The notes: generated by a model not told the origin, from the sequence alone. 64,000 nucleotides of DNA from JBBQDZ01 sp038237515 (GCA_038237515.1 JBBRYP010000007.1:1-64000), one strand, 5' to 3'. Counted from the stretch's first letter, positions 22,891 through 31,472 are shown. Translations and numbers: made by a program.

Positions 22891-23864
22891 GCGCAGCGGG
22901 AGCGCTCGTCCTCGGCTCCGGCTCGATCTCCTGGCGCGGAACGGGAGCCGCGGCGTTGACGGCGGCGGCGGCGCGCGGCGGTGAGATGGCGCCACGGACG
23001 ATCGAGCGCTTCGACCCGGCGGACTACCTGGAGCTGCGCGGCCTGCGTCCGCTCTCGCGCGCGAGCCTACTCGCGTGCGTGGCCGCCGCCGGCGCGCTTC
23101 GCCATCCGGAGGAGCCACCCGGCGAGCGCGACCGGCGGGCGGTCGTCCTTGGCACGCGTTGGGCGAGCCTCGAGCCGCTCTTCCAGTTCGAGCGCTCCGC
23201 CGCGACGGACGGGCCGTCGCTCGTCAGTCCCAGCCAGTTTCCGAACGTCGTCGTCAACGCCCACGCCGGCTACCTCGGGATCCTCTTCGGCTTCGCCGGG
23301 CCGAACGTCACGCTCTGCGGGCCGAGCGCCGGCCTCGAGGCCGTCGGCGAGGCCGCCGAGATGCTCTCGCTTCGCAGGGCCGACCACGCCCTCGCCGGCG
23401 GCGTGGAGGCGCTCTCGAAGCTCCTTCTGGACGCGCTCGCAGGCGGTGACGGAGAAGCGGGCCCCGAGCCTCCAGGGGAGGGGGCCGGTCTCCTCCTCCT
23501 CGGCCGGGAGGCGGCGCCTGGTGAGCGTGCGGAGGCGCGTGTCGGCGGTTTCGCCTCCGCCCACCTCGGCGGTCGCGAGCCGCGGGATGCGCGATCGGCA
23601 GTGCTCGGGCGCGCCCTCGAGGAGGCGGGCGTCCGAACGGAGGAGATCGGCGCGGTCTGGTTCGACGGCGCAGACCCGCCGGGGTCGTGGCCGCCCGAGC
23701 GCCTTCACGCGCTCGCTACGGTCGCCGGAACGTGCGGGGCTGCCGGGGGAGCGCTCGCGGCGGCGGCGGCCGCGGACGCGGTCGCCACGAACGGAAAGCC
23801 GGCGCTCGCCGCGGCTTTGCCCCCGATCGGAACTCAGTGCGCGCTCGTGCTCACCCCGCCGTAG
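22887..23864 (+). CDS. Ketosynthase-like protein without catalytic residues (chain-length-factor-like)
   Basis: The 325-residue protein aligns with the N-terminal half of ketosynthases in the style of the Ketoacyl-synt_2 family (SPSQFPNVVVNAHAGYLGI, then FAGPNVTLCGPSAGLEAVGEA and LAGGVEALS). The nucleophile position carries Ser147 instead of Cys. The region that would hold HGTGT reads WFDGADPPGSW, and the third His is absent (VAGTCGAAGG). It is therefore expected to be inactive in condensation and to pair with the active enzyme as a chain-length-factor or structural subunit. GTG start overlaps the ketosynthase stop. It is the last gene of the coupled set. Confidence 0.8.
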   Translation: MSAAGALVLGSGSISWRGTGAAALTAAAARGGEMAPRTIERFDPADYLELRGLRPLSRASLLACVAAAGALRHPEEPPGERDRRAVVLGTRWASLEPLFQFERSAATDGPSLVSPSQFPNVVVNAHAGYLGILFGFAGPNVTLCGPSAGLEAVGEAAEMLSLRRADHALAGGVEALSKLLLDALAGGDGEAGPEPPGEGAGLLLLGREAAPGERAEARVGGFASAHLGGREPRDARSAVLGRALEEAGVRTEEIGAVWFDGADPPGSWPPERLHALATVAGTCGAAGGALAAAAAADAVATNGKPALAAALPPIGTQCALVLTPP

Positions 23865-23885
23865 CCGCGCCGGACAAGAATGCGT

Positions 23886-24053
23886 TAGGGGCCTGTCCGG
23901 AAAGTGGCCACGGTGGATGACACGCGGCACGCGTCTCGAGGCAAGAACGCAGGGAGCGTCGGATATGCAGGCATATCTGCGCGACCGAGGACGCCGCATC
24001 GAGGCGCGTGACGCCTGTCAGGCGCCCTGGTTCACTTTTTGGACGGGCCCTTA
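23886..24053 (+). mobile_element. MITE-like element, copy B
   Basis: The element is 168 bp including a TA at each end. The left end is TA + GGGGCCTGTCCGGAAAGTG and the right end CACTTTTTGGACGGGCCCT + TA, i.e. imperfect terminal inverted repeats of about 19 bases. Near the middle GATATGC and GCATATC form a 7-bp hairpin around AG. It lies between convergent genes, 21 bases after the KS-like stop and 5 bases from the stop of the small basic gene. The TA flanks would fit a TA-targeting transposon of the IS630/Tc1 type, but a TA that belongs to the repeat itself cannot be excluded. Confidence 0.85.
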
Positions 24054-24058
24054 GAAGC

Positions 24059-24169
24059 TCAGCGGCGCCCGGACGTCGGTGGCGCCGGCTGCTTGCGCTT
24101 CTCGCGCTCCTTCTTCTTGCGCCGGCGCTCGTTCTTCCAGCGCGTCGGCGCTCTCGATCCGCGTCCCAT
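24059..24169 (-). CDS. Small basic protein (36 residues)
   Basis: An ATG at 24169 opens a 36-residue frame ending with TGA at 24059. The product starts MGRGSRAPTRWKNERRRKKK and continues with further Lys/Arg residues to a Pro-rich end. Nearly half the residues are Lys or Arg, so it could bind RNA or ribosomes or simply be a conserved small actinobacterial protein; no function is known to me. It starts 10 bases after the stop of the upstream secreted-protein gene and is likely co-transcribed. Codon use (GGC/CGC/AAG) is that of a real gene. It is bounded at its 3' side by the repeat element. Confidence 0.55.
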   Translation of the reverse strand: MGRGSRAPTRWKNERRRKKKEREKRKQPAPPTSGRR

Positions 24170-24179
24170 CCGCTCGACT

Positions 24180-24722
24180 CTACCGCCCGCCCGCAGCGAT
24201 CGCCTCGTTCGCGAGCGCGACCAGCACGGCCCGCGGGTTCCGAGGAAGATCCTTCACCTGCCAGCTGTAGAGGATCCCGCCTCGGCGAAACCAAAGCGAG
24301 GCGGGCGAGCACGACGCGCCGCAGCCGACGGGGTGGTAGGCCGCCGGTGTCCCGTCGGCGAGCTTCACTTTCGCCCGCTCGGGCAGCGACTTGCCTCGCT
24401 CAGCCTGGAAGGATGCGATGAAACACGCGGTCGCGCCGCCGCAGCGCGGCGCCGCGGCCAGGACGAGCACCCAGCCTCCCGCAGCTTTCCCGCCCCCGGC
24501 GTAGACACGCGGCGTGCGGTCGGCGAGGGTGAGCGTGCGTGGCAGCAAGACCGTTACGCGCGAGCTCCGGGCGGAGGGGAGCCGTTCGCGAAAGGCCGCG
24601 AGGAGGTTGATCGAGGGCGACGCCCCCGCCGGCGCGCCCCCCGAGCCGCCGAGCGCGGCCGACGCCACGAGAGCGCAAGCAAGCGACAGCCTCCCGGCGT
24701 GTCGAAGGAGTCGAGAGATCAC
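24180..24722 (-). CDS. Secreted protein of unknown function
   Basis: The GTG at 24722 gives 180 residues with a signal peptide (basic ISRLLRHAGR, hydrophobic LSLACALVASAALGG). The ATG at 24770 is an alternative that adds 16 residues before the same signal. The mature part contains four Cys (PRCGGATACF and GCGASCSP), likely two disulfides, and a WFRRGGILYSWQVKDL segment. The pattern RTLTLADRTPRVYAGGG is also visible. I do not recognise a family. A small basic protein gene follows 10 bases downstream. Confidence 0.7.
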   Translation of the reverse strand: MISRLLRHAGRLSLACALVASAALGGSGGAPAGASPSINLLAAFRERLPSARSSRVTVLLPRTLTLADRTPRVYAGGGKAAGGWVLVLAAAPRCGGATACFIASFQAERGKSLPERAKVKLADGTPAAYHPVGCGASCSPASLWFRRGGILYSWQVKDLPRNPRAVLVALANEAIAAGGR

Positions 24723-24879
24723 GCGCCGCTCAGGGTAACTCAGGGGTAACGAGCGCGCCGGCGAAACCATGTGACCGACCTGCCAGCCGGCGCCCGAACC
24801 CCGTCCCGTTGTTTAGGCCGGCCTCGCGGCGAAACGAGCTTCTCTGCGGCATCACCCGGCAACGAAGGAGACGGCGAGC

Positions 24880-26061
24880 ATGAAAGCCCTGACCTGGCAC
24901 GGCAAGCGAGACGTTCGCATCGACACGGTTCCCGATCCGGCGATCCAGGAGCCGACCGACGCGATCGTCCGGATCACCTCGACCGCGATCTGCGGCTCCG
25001 ACCTCCATCTCTACGAGGTGCTCGGCCCGTTCCTGAAGGAGGGCGACATCCTCGGCCACGAGCCGATGGGGATCGTCGAGGAAGTGGGCGCCGAGGTTCG
25101 AGAGCTCTCCGCGGGCGACCGTGTGGTCATCCCGTTCAACATCTCCTGCGGCACGTGCTTCATGTGCGGCCAGGGTCTTCAGTCGCAGTGCGAGACGACG
25201 CAGGTGCGCGAGCAGGGCATGGGCGCCGCCCTCTTCGGCTACACCAAGTTGTACGGGGCGGTGCCGGGTGGGCAGGCCGAGTTCCTGCGGGTGCCGTTCG
25301 GCAACACCCTGCCGATCAAGGTTCCGGAGGGCCCTCCGGACGACCGCTTCCTCTTCCTCTCCGACGTCCTGCCCACGGCCTGGCAGGCGGTGGAGTACGC
25401 GGCGGTGCCGGAGGGCGGGTCCGTCGTCGTGCTCGGACTCGGTCCGATCGGCGACATGTCCTGCCGGATCGCCTACCACCGCGGCTACCGCGTCATCGGC
25501 GTCGACCTCGTACCGGAGCGGCTCGAGCGGGTACGGCAGCGGGGCATCGAGGTGATCGATCTGAACGAGCACGACGACGATCTCGCAGACGTGGTCCGCG
25601 AGCAGACGGACGGGCGCGGGCCGAACTCCGTCATCGACGCGGTGGGCATGGAGGCGCACGGCGCGCCGGTGGCGAAGGGCGCTCAGGCGCTCACCTCGCT
25701 TCTCCCGGACGCGCTCGCGGCGAAGCTCATGGAGCGGGCGGGCGTCGACCGCCTGCACGCGCTCTACCTCGCGATCGACATCGTCCGCCGCGGGGGCACG
25801 ATCTCGCTGATCGGCGTCTACGGCGGCATGTCAGACCCCCTGCCGATGCTGACCCTCTTCGACAAGCAGATCCAGCTACGGATGGGCCAGGCGAACGTCA
25901 AGCACTGGGTGGACGACCTCATGCCCCTGCTGATGGACGGCGACCCGCTCGGCGTCGAGGGCTTCGCGAGCCACCACCTGCCGCTCGACCAGGCCCCGGA
26001 CGCCTACGAGAAGTTCCAGAAGAAGGAGGACGGATTCGTCAAGGTCGTCCTCGAGCCGTGA
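24880..26061 (+). CDS. Zinc-dependent alcohol dehydrogenase (MDR family)
   Basis: The 393-residue protein is a medium-chain dehydrogenase. Catalytic zinc ligands include Cys38 (AICGSD), and His60-Glu61 (GHEPMG). The structural zinc site is Cys90, Cys93, Cys96 and Cys104. The NAD motif is GLGPIG followed by GVDLVPERL. The insert after IDAVGMEAHG and the overall length resemble the glutathione-independent formaldehyde-dehydrogenase-like branch. The substrate is unproven; threonine/sorbitol-type alcohols are alternatives. A clear AAGGAG precedes the ATG. It is convergent with the aldehyde dehydrogenase, with 48 bases between stops, and the pair could oxidise an alcohol to an acid. Confidence 0.93.
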   Translation: MKALTWHGKRDVRIDTVPDPAIQEPTDAIVRITSTAICGSDLHLYEVLGPFLKEGDILGHEPMGIVEEVGAEVRELSAGDRVVIPFNISCGTCFMCGQGLQSQCETTQVREQGMGAALFGYTKLYGAVPGGQAEFLRVPFGNTLPIKVPEGPPDDRFLFLSDVLPTAWQAVEYAAVPEGGSVVVLGLGPIGDMSCRIAYHRGYRVIGVDLVPERLERVRQRGIEVIDLNEHDDDLADVVREQTDGRGPNSVIDAVGMEAHGAPVAKGAQALTSLLPDALAAKLMERAGVDRLHALYLAIDIVRRGGTISLIGVYGGMSDPLPMLTLFDKQIQLRMGQANVKHWVDDLMPLLMDGDPLGVEGFASHHLPLDQAPDAYEKFQKKEDGFVKVVLEP

Positions 26062-26109
26062 CGACGGCGGCGTGCCCGGACCCTGAGAGGCCGTGCAGGC
26101 GCCTCGACA

Positions 26110-27606
26110 TCAAGCCTTCAGCGTGAAGGGATCCTGGATCTCGTCGGAGAGTTCACACCAGACGCTCTTCGTCTGGAGGTACTCGTTCACGGCTTCGAGG
26201 CCGTTCACCCGCCCGAACCCGCTCTGCTTGAACCCGCCGAAGGGCGAGTTGTAGGTCAACGCTCGGTAGGTGTTGATCCAGACGGTCCCCGCCTGCAGCC
26301 GGCGCGCGACCCGGTGCGCGCGCTTGACGTCGCGCGTCCAGATGCCCGCGGCGAGGCCGTAGTCGGTGTCGTTCGCGATCGCGATGGCCTCGTCCTCGCC
26401 GCGGAAGGGGAGGATCGCGGCCACCGGGCCGAAGATCTCCTCGCGCGCCACGCGGGCGTCGCTCGCCACGTCCGTCAGGATCGTCGGCTCGTAGAAGAAG
26501 CCGTCGGGAAACCCCTCGACCGCCGCTCGGCGACCGCCGACGATCGTTCGGGCGCCCGCGGCGGCCGCGCCGGCCACGTACGAGTCGATCCGCAGCAGGT
26601 GCTCCTCCGTCGCGATCGGGCCCATCTCGGTGGCAGCATCCATCGGATCGCCGAGCCGAAGCGAGCTCGCCCGGGCCGCCAGCCGCTCGACCAGCTGGTC
26701 GTGCACCTCCTCGGCCACGAGGATCCGCGAGCCTGCGACGCACGTCTGTCCACCGGCTGCGAAGATGCCGGCCAGCACCCCGGCCGTCGCCGCTTCGAGA
26801 TCCGCATCGGCGAAGACGATGTTCGGGCTCTTGCCGCCGAGCTCCAGGGTGACGCGCGCGAGGCGCGCCCCGGCCGCGGCGGCGATCCGGCGGCCCGCCG
26901 CCGTGCCGCCGACGAACGTGATCTTCCCCACACGGGCGTCGGCGACGAGCGCGGCCCCCGCGGCGGGACCGCCCGTGACGACATTGACCACTCCCGGTGG
27001 GAACCCCGCCGCCTCGGTCAGCCGCGCAAACTCGACCACACCCGCAGACGCCATCTCTGACGGCTTGATCACGACGGTGTTGCCAGCCGCGAGAGCCGGT
27101 GCCAGAGCGAAGGTCGTCAGCAGGAGCGGCGAGTTCCAGGGCGTGATGATCCCGACCACGCCGATGGGTTCGCGCAGCGTGTAGTTGAGGACGCTCTGGC
27201 GCGGGACCGGGATGACGGATCCTTCGATCTTGTCCGCCAGACCGCCGAAGTAGTACAGCCAGTCCTGGACGATCCGGGCCTGAGTGAGCATCTCCTTGTA
27301 GAGCTTCCCATTCTCGCTCGTCTCTGCGAACGCGATCGACTCGGCGTGCTCCGCCACCAGGTCGCCGAGCCGCATCATCAGCCGTCCCCTGCGGGTCGGC
27401 GAGAGCGACCGCCACGCTTCACCTTCGAAGGCATCCGTCGCCGCCGCGACCGCGAGTGCCACGTCGTCCTCGGCCGCGTCGGCGAGTTCTGCCCAGGCCT
27501 CGCCGCGAACCGGACTGACCGAGCGGATCATCGCTCCCGAGCGAGCGGGCACCTCGGCGCCCGCCACGTACAGGCCGTAGCGCCTGAGTGCGGTGGCCGT
27601 ACTCAC
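26110..27606 (-). CDS. NAD-dependent aldehyde dehydrogenase
   Basis: The 498-residue protein has the aldehyde dehydrogenase core: TPWNSPLLLTTFALAPALAA for cofactor binding, the base Glu in TLELGGKSPNI and the nucleophile Cys289 in AGGQTCVAGSRIL. It ends with FGGFKQSGFGRVNG. The pattern fits the betaine/aminoaldehyde/phenylacetaldehyde-type ALDH group; the substrate is unknown. GTG at 27606 overlaps by 4 bases the stop of a short upstream frame. Convergent with the zinc alcohol dehydrogenase. Confidence 0.93.
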   Translation of the reverse strand: MSTATALRRYGLYVAGAEVPARSGAMIRSVSPVRGEAWAELADAAEDDVALAVAAATDAFEGEAWRSLSPTRRGRLMMRLGDLVAEHAESIAFAETSENGKLYKEMLTQARIVQDWLYYFGGLADKIEGSVIPVPRQSVLNYTLREPIGVVGIITPWNSPLLLTTFALAPALAAGNTVVIKPSEMASAGVVEFARLTEAAGFPPGVVNVVTGGPAAGAALVADARVGKITFVGGTAAGRRIAAAAGARLARVTLELGGKSPNIVFADADLEAATAGVLAGIFAAGGQTCVAGSRILVAEEVHDQLVERLAARASSLRLGDPMDAATEMGPIATEEHLLRIDSYVAGAAAAGARTIVGGRRAAVEGFPDGFFYEPTILTDVASDARVAREEIFGPVAAILPFRGEDEAIAIANDTDYGLAAGIWTRDVKRAHRVARRLQAGTVWINTYRALTYNSPFGGFKQSGFGRVNGLEAVNEYLQTKSVWCELSDEIQDPFTLKA

Positions 27607-27806
27607 ACCGCCGGCTCCGCGCTGAGGTACGTCCAGGGCGCGCAGAAGCTCGGGCTTCCGGAGAAGACGCGCTGCATCGCGTCACACAGCAGCCGGAGCC
27701 GTTCCCCCGGGACGCGGGCGACGCCCGAGGGCCAGGGTGAGGGTGCCCCCCGCCGCGCGAGACGCTCGGTCAGGCTCGGGCGAGCGGATCGGAGATGGGC
27801 GACCAC
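27603..27806 (-). CDS. Short hypothetical frame coupled to the aldehyde dehydrogenase
   Basis: A 67-codon frame beginning ATG at 27806 ends in TGA overlapping the GTG of the aldehyde dehydrogenase gene (GTGA), the same coupling seen at many true gene pairs in this window. The product, ending SFCAPWTYLSAEPAV, shows no motif I recognise and its N-terminal half is Arg/Pro-rich as expected of chance frames. It may be a real small gene, the tail of a lost gene, or chance. Confidence 0.28.
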   Translation of the reverse strand: MVAHLRSARPSLTERLARRGAPSPWPSGVARVPGERLRLLCDAMQRVFSGSPSFCAPWTYLSAEPAV

Positions 27807-28109
27807 CAGGGGCGAACGTACCCCTCCGGCGCTTCCGGCGCCACTCCTCGTTTCCCTCCAGGCGGCATTCGCCCCTGGAGCAAGCCTCGGGCGCTCGCCG
27901 GTGGCGGCCGAGTAGAGTCGCCGCGGAGGGCTGCTGGCGATTCCAGGAGAACGCGCAACGATCCGGGACGAGTCGCGACGAGCGGGTGCGCCAGTGCGGA
28001 CGCCGGTCGCCGCCGAAGGCTACGCATGCCTCGGCGGAGGGCGCGCCCTCGCCTTCCCCCCGCCGTCCTCCGATCGTGCAGGCGCAGACCGAGCTCGCGG
28101 CGGGCTTCG
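27807..28109. other. Gene-free stretch upstream of the enolase-superfamily gene
   Basis: No frame here looks like a protein: all candidates are Arg/Pro/Ala-rich shadows of GC-rich DNA. It separates the divergent minus-strand aldehyde dehydrogenase unit from the plus-strand enolase-superfamily gene, so it should contain both promoters. No convincing -35/-10 pair, riboswitch or terminator was found by eye. A degraded gene is possible. Confidence 0.4.
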
Positions 28110-29276
28110 ATGAGCCGCCAAGTCGCCGAGATCCGCCTCCACCCGATTTCGGTCCCGCTCCGGCAGGCGTTCTGGATGTCGCTCGAGCCCTATCGCGTCG
28201 CCGCGGAAATCGTCGTCGAGATCGAGACCGACGACGGCCTCGTCGGCGTCGGGGAGATCCACGGGCGACCACAGGCGGACATCGTCCGTATCCTCGAGGC
28301 GCTCGCGCCGTCGCTTCTCGGCGAGGATCCCGTCGACCACGAGAGGATCTGGGAGACGCTCTTCCGCTCGACGTTCAGCCGCGCCATCGCGGGATTCGAA
28401 GCCCCCGACGGCCAGCCGCACTTCGGAGCGGGGTCGAAACCGCAGCTGATGGCGGCGATCGCCGGGATCGACATCGCCCTCTGGGATCTCAAGGCCCGCG
28501 CCGCGGGCCTGCCGCTCTACAAGCTTCTGGGCGCCTGCCGCTCGACCGTCCCCTGCTATGCGAGCGGCGGTTACTACGGCCCCGAGGGCGAGGCGGCGGT
28601 CGATGACCTGGTGGTGGAGATGAGCGGCTATGCGGCGCTCGGATTCGACGCCGTGAAGATGAAGGTGGGCGGTCTGGACCTCGCGAGCGACGTCGAGCGC
28701 GCCCGCGCCGTGCGCGAGGCTCTGCCGGACGTCCGGATCATGCTCGACGCCAACTCGGCCTACGACGTCCCGGCCGCGATCGAGGCGGCGCGCGCATTCG
28801 AGCCGCTCGACATCCACTGGCTCGAGGAGCCGGTCGCCTGGTTCGATCCCGTCTTCGGGCTCGGCCGCGTGGCCGCGGCCACGTCGATCCCGCTCGCGAG
28901 CGGCGAGCGCGAGCTCCACCGATACGGCTGCCGCGACCTCGTCGACCACAGCGGCATTCGCTACCTGCAGTTCGACTGCACCCGCGCCGGCGGGGTGACC
29001 GAATGGCTCCGCTGTGCCGCCTACGCCGGGGCGCACGGGATCCTGATGGCACCTCACCACGACCCACAGATCCACGGCCACCTGCTGGCCGCGGTCCCGA
29101 ACGGCTCCGTCCTCGAGGTTTTTCCGAACCCGGTCCGGGACCCGCTCTGGAGCGAGCTCTTCGTCGAGCAGCCCCCCGTCCTCGACGGGGAGCTCGTGCT
29201 CGGCGACACGCCCGGTCTCGGGATCGTGCTGAACCGTGAGACCCTCGACCGCTACGCCGTTTCGGCAGCCCGCTGA
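28110..29276 (+). CDS. Mandelate racemase / muconate lactonizing enzyme family protein
   Basis: The 388-residue enolase-superfamily protein has the two Lys bases Lys183 and Lys185 (VKMKVGG), metal ligands Asp213 (MLDANSAYD), Glu239/240 (WLEEPV) and Glu266 (ASGERE), and a possible His base at 316-317 (APHHDPQIHGH). It should abstract the proton alpha to a carboxylate, as sugar-acid dehydratases and racemases do; an acid-sugar dehydratase is the best guess from the metabolic neighbours. The ATG at 28110 begins the capping domain; the frame is open upstream but not protein-like. It is followed after 22 bases by the MetE-like gene. Confidence 0.9.
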   Translation: MSRQVAEIRLHPISVPLRQAFWMSLEPYRVAAEIVVEIETDDGLVGVGEIHGRPQADIVRILEALAPSLLGEDPVDHERIWETLFRSTFSRAIAGFEAPDGQPHFGAGSKPQLMAAIAGIDIALWDLKARAAGLPLYKLLGACRSTVPCYASGGYYGPEGEAAVDDLVVEMSGYAALGFDAVKMKVGGLDLASDVERARAVREALPDVRIMLDANSAYDVPAAIEAARAFEPLDIHWLEEPVAWFDPVFGLGRVAAATSIPLASGERELHRYGCRDLVDHSGIRYLQFDCTRAGGVTEWLRCAAYAGAHGILMAPHHDPQIHGHLLAAVPNGSVLEVFPNPVRDPLWSELFVEQPPVLDGELVLGDTPGLGIVLNRETLDRYAVSAAR

Positions 29277-29298
29277 CACCACGACGAAGGAGGGAACG

Positions 29299-30549
29299 AT
29301 GGCATTCACCGCCACCAAGGACCTGATGCTTCCGGCCACGGTCACCGGCTCTTGGCCGCGACCGCGCTGGTACACCGAGAACATGTGGGGGCGGCCGCTG
29401 GACACGGCCATGATGGACCCCTGGTACCGCGAGCAGTTCTCGGACGCCCACGCGGTCGTCGTCTCCGACCAGGCTCGCGCAGGCCTCGACATCGTCACGA
29501 GCGGCGACTATCACCTCGACGAGGACGTCGCAGGCCGCTCCTGGCACCACTACCCGCTCCAGCGCTGGAAGGGTCTGGAGCACGAGGAGCTCCAGACCGA
29601 GAAGACGCGCTCTCCCCTCCTCTCGTACCCGGTCGGGACGATGCTCGACTCGATCTACAAGACGTGGCGCTGGCCACGCGTCATCGACAAGGTGGAGCAC
29701 GATCCGAAGAACCCGCTCGAGTACGCCAAGATCTGGCGGCTGACGCAGCAGGCTGCCGCAGCTTCCGGCAAGCACGTGAAGTTCGGTACGTGCTCGGCGC
29801 AGGTGCTCGCCTTCTTCCTCGACAGCCACAGCGGGCACTACGACCTCGACGATAAGAAGCAGGTCACCTGGGACATGGCCGAGGCGATGAACCTGGAGCT
29901 GAAGCAGCTCGTGGCGTCCGGTTGCAAGGTGATCCAGGTCGAGGAGCCGACGCTCCACTTCATGGCCTGCTACTACCCGGAGATGACCGATCTGCTCGAC
30001 TTCCTCGTCGACTGCTTCAACCGGGAGGTCGAGGGGCTCGACGAGGCGGAGGTCTGGATCCACACCTGCTGGGGCAACCCGAACATGCAGAAGGTGTTCT
30101 CGGACGAGTCGTACGCCAACTCCGTGGAGATCTACCTCGAGCGGCTGAAGGGGGACGTCTGGACGATCGAGGCTACCGAGAACGACCTCAAGGAGCTCCC
30201 GCTCTTCGCGCCCTATAAGGACTCGCTGAAGAAGAAGGTCGCCGTCGGCGTGGTTAGCCACCGCACGCTCCAGGCCGACTTCCCGGAGGTGATCGCCGAC
30301 CGCGTGCGCCGCGCGCTCGAGCACATCCCGGCCGACAAGCTCGTGCTCTCCACCGACTGCGGCTTCGGCCGGCAGGGGTTCAACCGGCACGTCGCCTTCT
30401 ACAAGGCAACCGGGATCCCACTCGCGCGGAACATCGTGCTCAAGGAACTCGGCGTCGAGGAGCGCTACATCCCGGCCGCCGACGAGCGCCTTGCCTGGGA
30501 CTACCTGCCCGACTACGAGCCCCACACCCACCTCGCACCTCTCCGGTAG
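29299..30549 (+). CDS. MetE C-terminal-domain-like protein (cobalamin-independent methionine synthase family)
   Basis: The 416-residue protein belongs to the UROD/MetE-like barrel superfamily. Features include the N-terminal TGSWPRPRWYTENMWG, the CKVIQVEEPTLH strand, WIHTCWGNPN with the zinc-type His-x-Cys, and VLSTDCGFGRQGFNR. Full MetE is near 750 residues; this is the catalytic barrel alone, as in stand-alone methyltransferases that use other methyl donors. It could move a methyl group from a substrate of the surrounding pathway (demethylation); this is inference. ATG at 29299 has an AAGGAGGG 5 bases upstream. Confidence 0.85.
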   Translation: MAFTATKDLMLPATVTGSWPRPRWYTENMWGRPLDTAMMDPWYREQFSDAHAVVVSDQARAGLDIVTSGDYHLDEDVAGRSWHHYPLQRWKGLEHEELQTEKTRSPLLSYPVGTMLDSIYKTWRWPRVIDKVEHDPKNPLEYAKIWRLTQQAAAASGKHVKFGTCSAQVLAFFLDSHSGHYDLDDKKQVTWDMAEAMNLELKQLVASGCKVIQVEEPTLHFMACYYPEMTDLLDFLVDCFNREVEGLDEAEVWIHTCWGNPNMQKVFSDESYANSVEIYLERLKGDVWTIEATENDLKELPLFAPYKDSLKKKVAVGVVSHRTLQADFPEVIADRVRRALEHIPADKLVLSTDCGFGRQGFNRHVAFYKATGIPLARNIVLKELGVEERYIPAADERLAWDYLPDYEPHTHLAPLR

Positions 30550-30559
30550 CCGAGGCCCC

Positions 30560-30589
30560 GGGGGAGGCGCGCCGCGCTGCGCCTCCCCC
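30560..30589 (+). terminator. Strong hairpin between MetE-like and isomerase genes
   Basis: GGGGGAGGCGC (30560-30570) pairs perfectly with GCGCCTCCCCC (30579-30589) around an 8-base loop. It follows the MetE-like stop by 11 bases and precedes the isomerase ribosome-binding site (AAAGGAGG). No T-run follows, so it probably acts as an attenuator or stabilises the upstream mRNA 3' end. Confidence 0.5.
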
Positions 30590-30608
30590 GCCCGACCAAA
30601 GGAGGCAG

Positions 30609-31472
30609 ATGTCCTCTCCGCGCTTCTCCGTCTGCGAGTTCACCACTCTCTCCCTCGGTCTCGAGGACGAGCTCGCCGTGCTCCGCTACGCGGGCTGCGA
30701 CGGCATCGGCATCTGCGAGGCCAAACTGGCCGAAGGGGGCGACGCCGAGGCCGCCGCGGCCCTACGCGACAGCGGCCTGCAGGCGAGCGTCTGCCTGCTC
30801 GCGACGCTGTCCGTGCTGCCGCTCGCGAAGTTCGAGGGACCGGCTGACCCAGCCGAGCGGGTGGCCGGGCTCTGCGCCGGGGTGCGGCGAATGGCGGCGT
30901 TCGAGCCTGCGTGCCTCTACGTGCTGACCGGCCCGCAGGGCTCGCTCTCCTACGGGGAGGCGCGTCGGATCACGGTGGAGGGCCTACGCGAAGTGGCGCG
31001 GGCGGCGGCCGACGCCGGGATCCCGCTCGGCCTCGAGCCGATCCACGCCTCGATCAGAGACGACTGGACGCTCGTGACCACGATCCCGGAGGCGCTCGAG
31101 CTGGTGGAGGAGGTCGACGTCCCGGGCTTCGGCATCGGCTTCGACGTCTGGCACCTCTGGGACACGCCGAACCTGCTCGAGGACATCCGAGAGCACGCGT
31201 CACGAATCGTCGGCGTCCACGTCGACGACTGGCGCGATCCGACCCGGGGCTGGAACGACCGCGTCCTTCCCGGTGACGGCATCGTCGATCTCCCGTCCAT
31301 CTTCGCTGCGCTCGAAGCGTGTGGCTACGAGGGCTGGTACGACCTCGAGGTCTTCTCCGACGACGGCACCTTCGAGGACGACTACGAGGACTCGTTGTGG
31401 AAGCTACCCGCCGGCGAGGTCGTGCGCCGCGGCCGCGAGGGCTTCATCCGCGCCTGGGAAGCTCGGCGCTAG
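30609..31472 (+). CDS. Sugar phosphate isomerase/epimerase family TIM barrel
   Basis: The 287-residue protein belongs to the xylose-isomerase-like / AP-endonuclease-2 barrel family. Metal-ligand positions are visible in order: Glu in PLGLEPIH, Asp and His in GFDVWHLWD, His in GVHVDDWRDP, and Glu in WYDLEVFSDD. Members epimerise or isomerise sugars, inositol derivatives or hydroxypyruvate. A strong AAAGGAGG precedes the ATG. Its last 29 bases overlap the convergent GntR gene, a tail-to-tail overlap. Confidence 0.9.
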   Translation: MSSPRFSVCEFTTLSLGLEDELAVLRYAGCDGIGICEAKLAEGGDAEAAAALRDSGLQASVCLLATLSVLPLAKFEGPADPAERVAGLCAGVRRMAAFEPACLYVLTGPQGSLSYGEARRITVEGLREVARAAADAGIPLGLEPIHASIRDDWTLVTTIPEALELVEEVDVPGFGIGFDVWHLWDTPNLLEDIREHASRIVGVHVDDWRDPTRGWNDRVLPGDGIVDLPSIFAALEACGYEGWYDLEVFSDDGTFEDDYEDSLWKLPAGEVVRRGREGFIRAWEARR

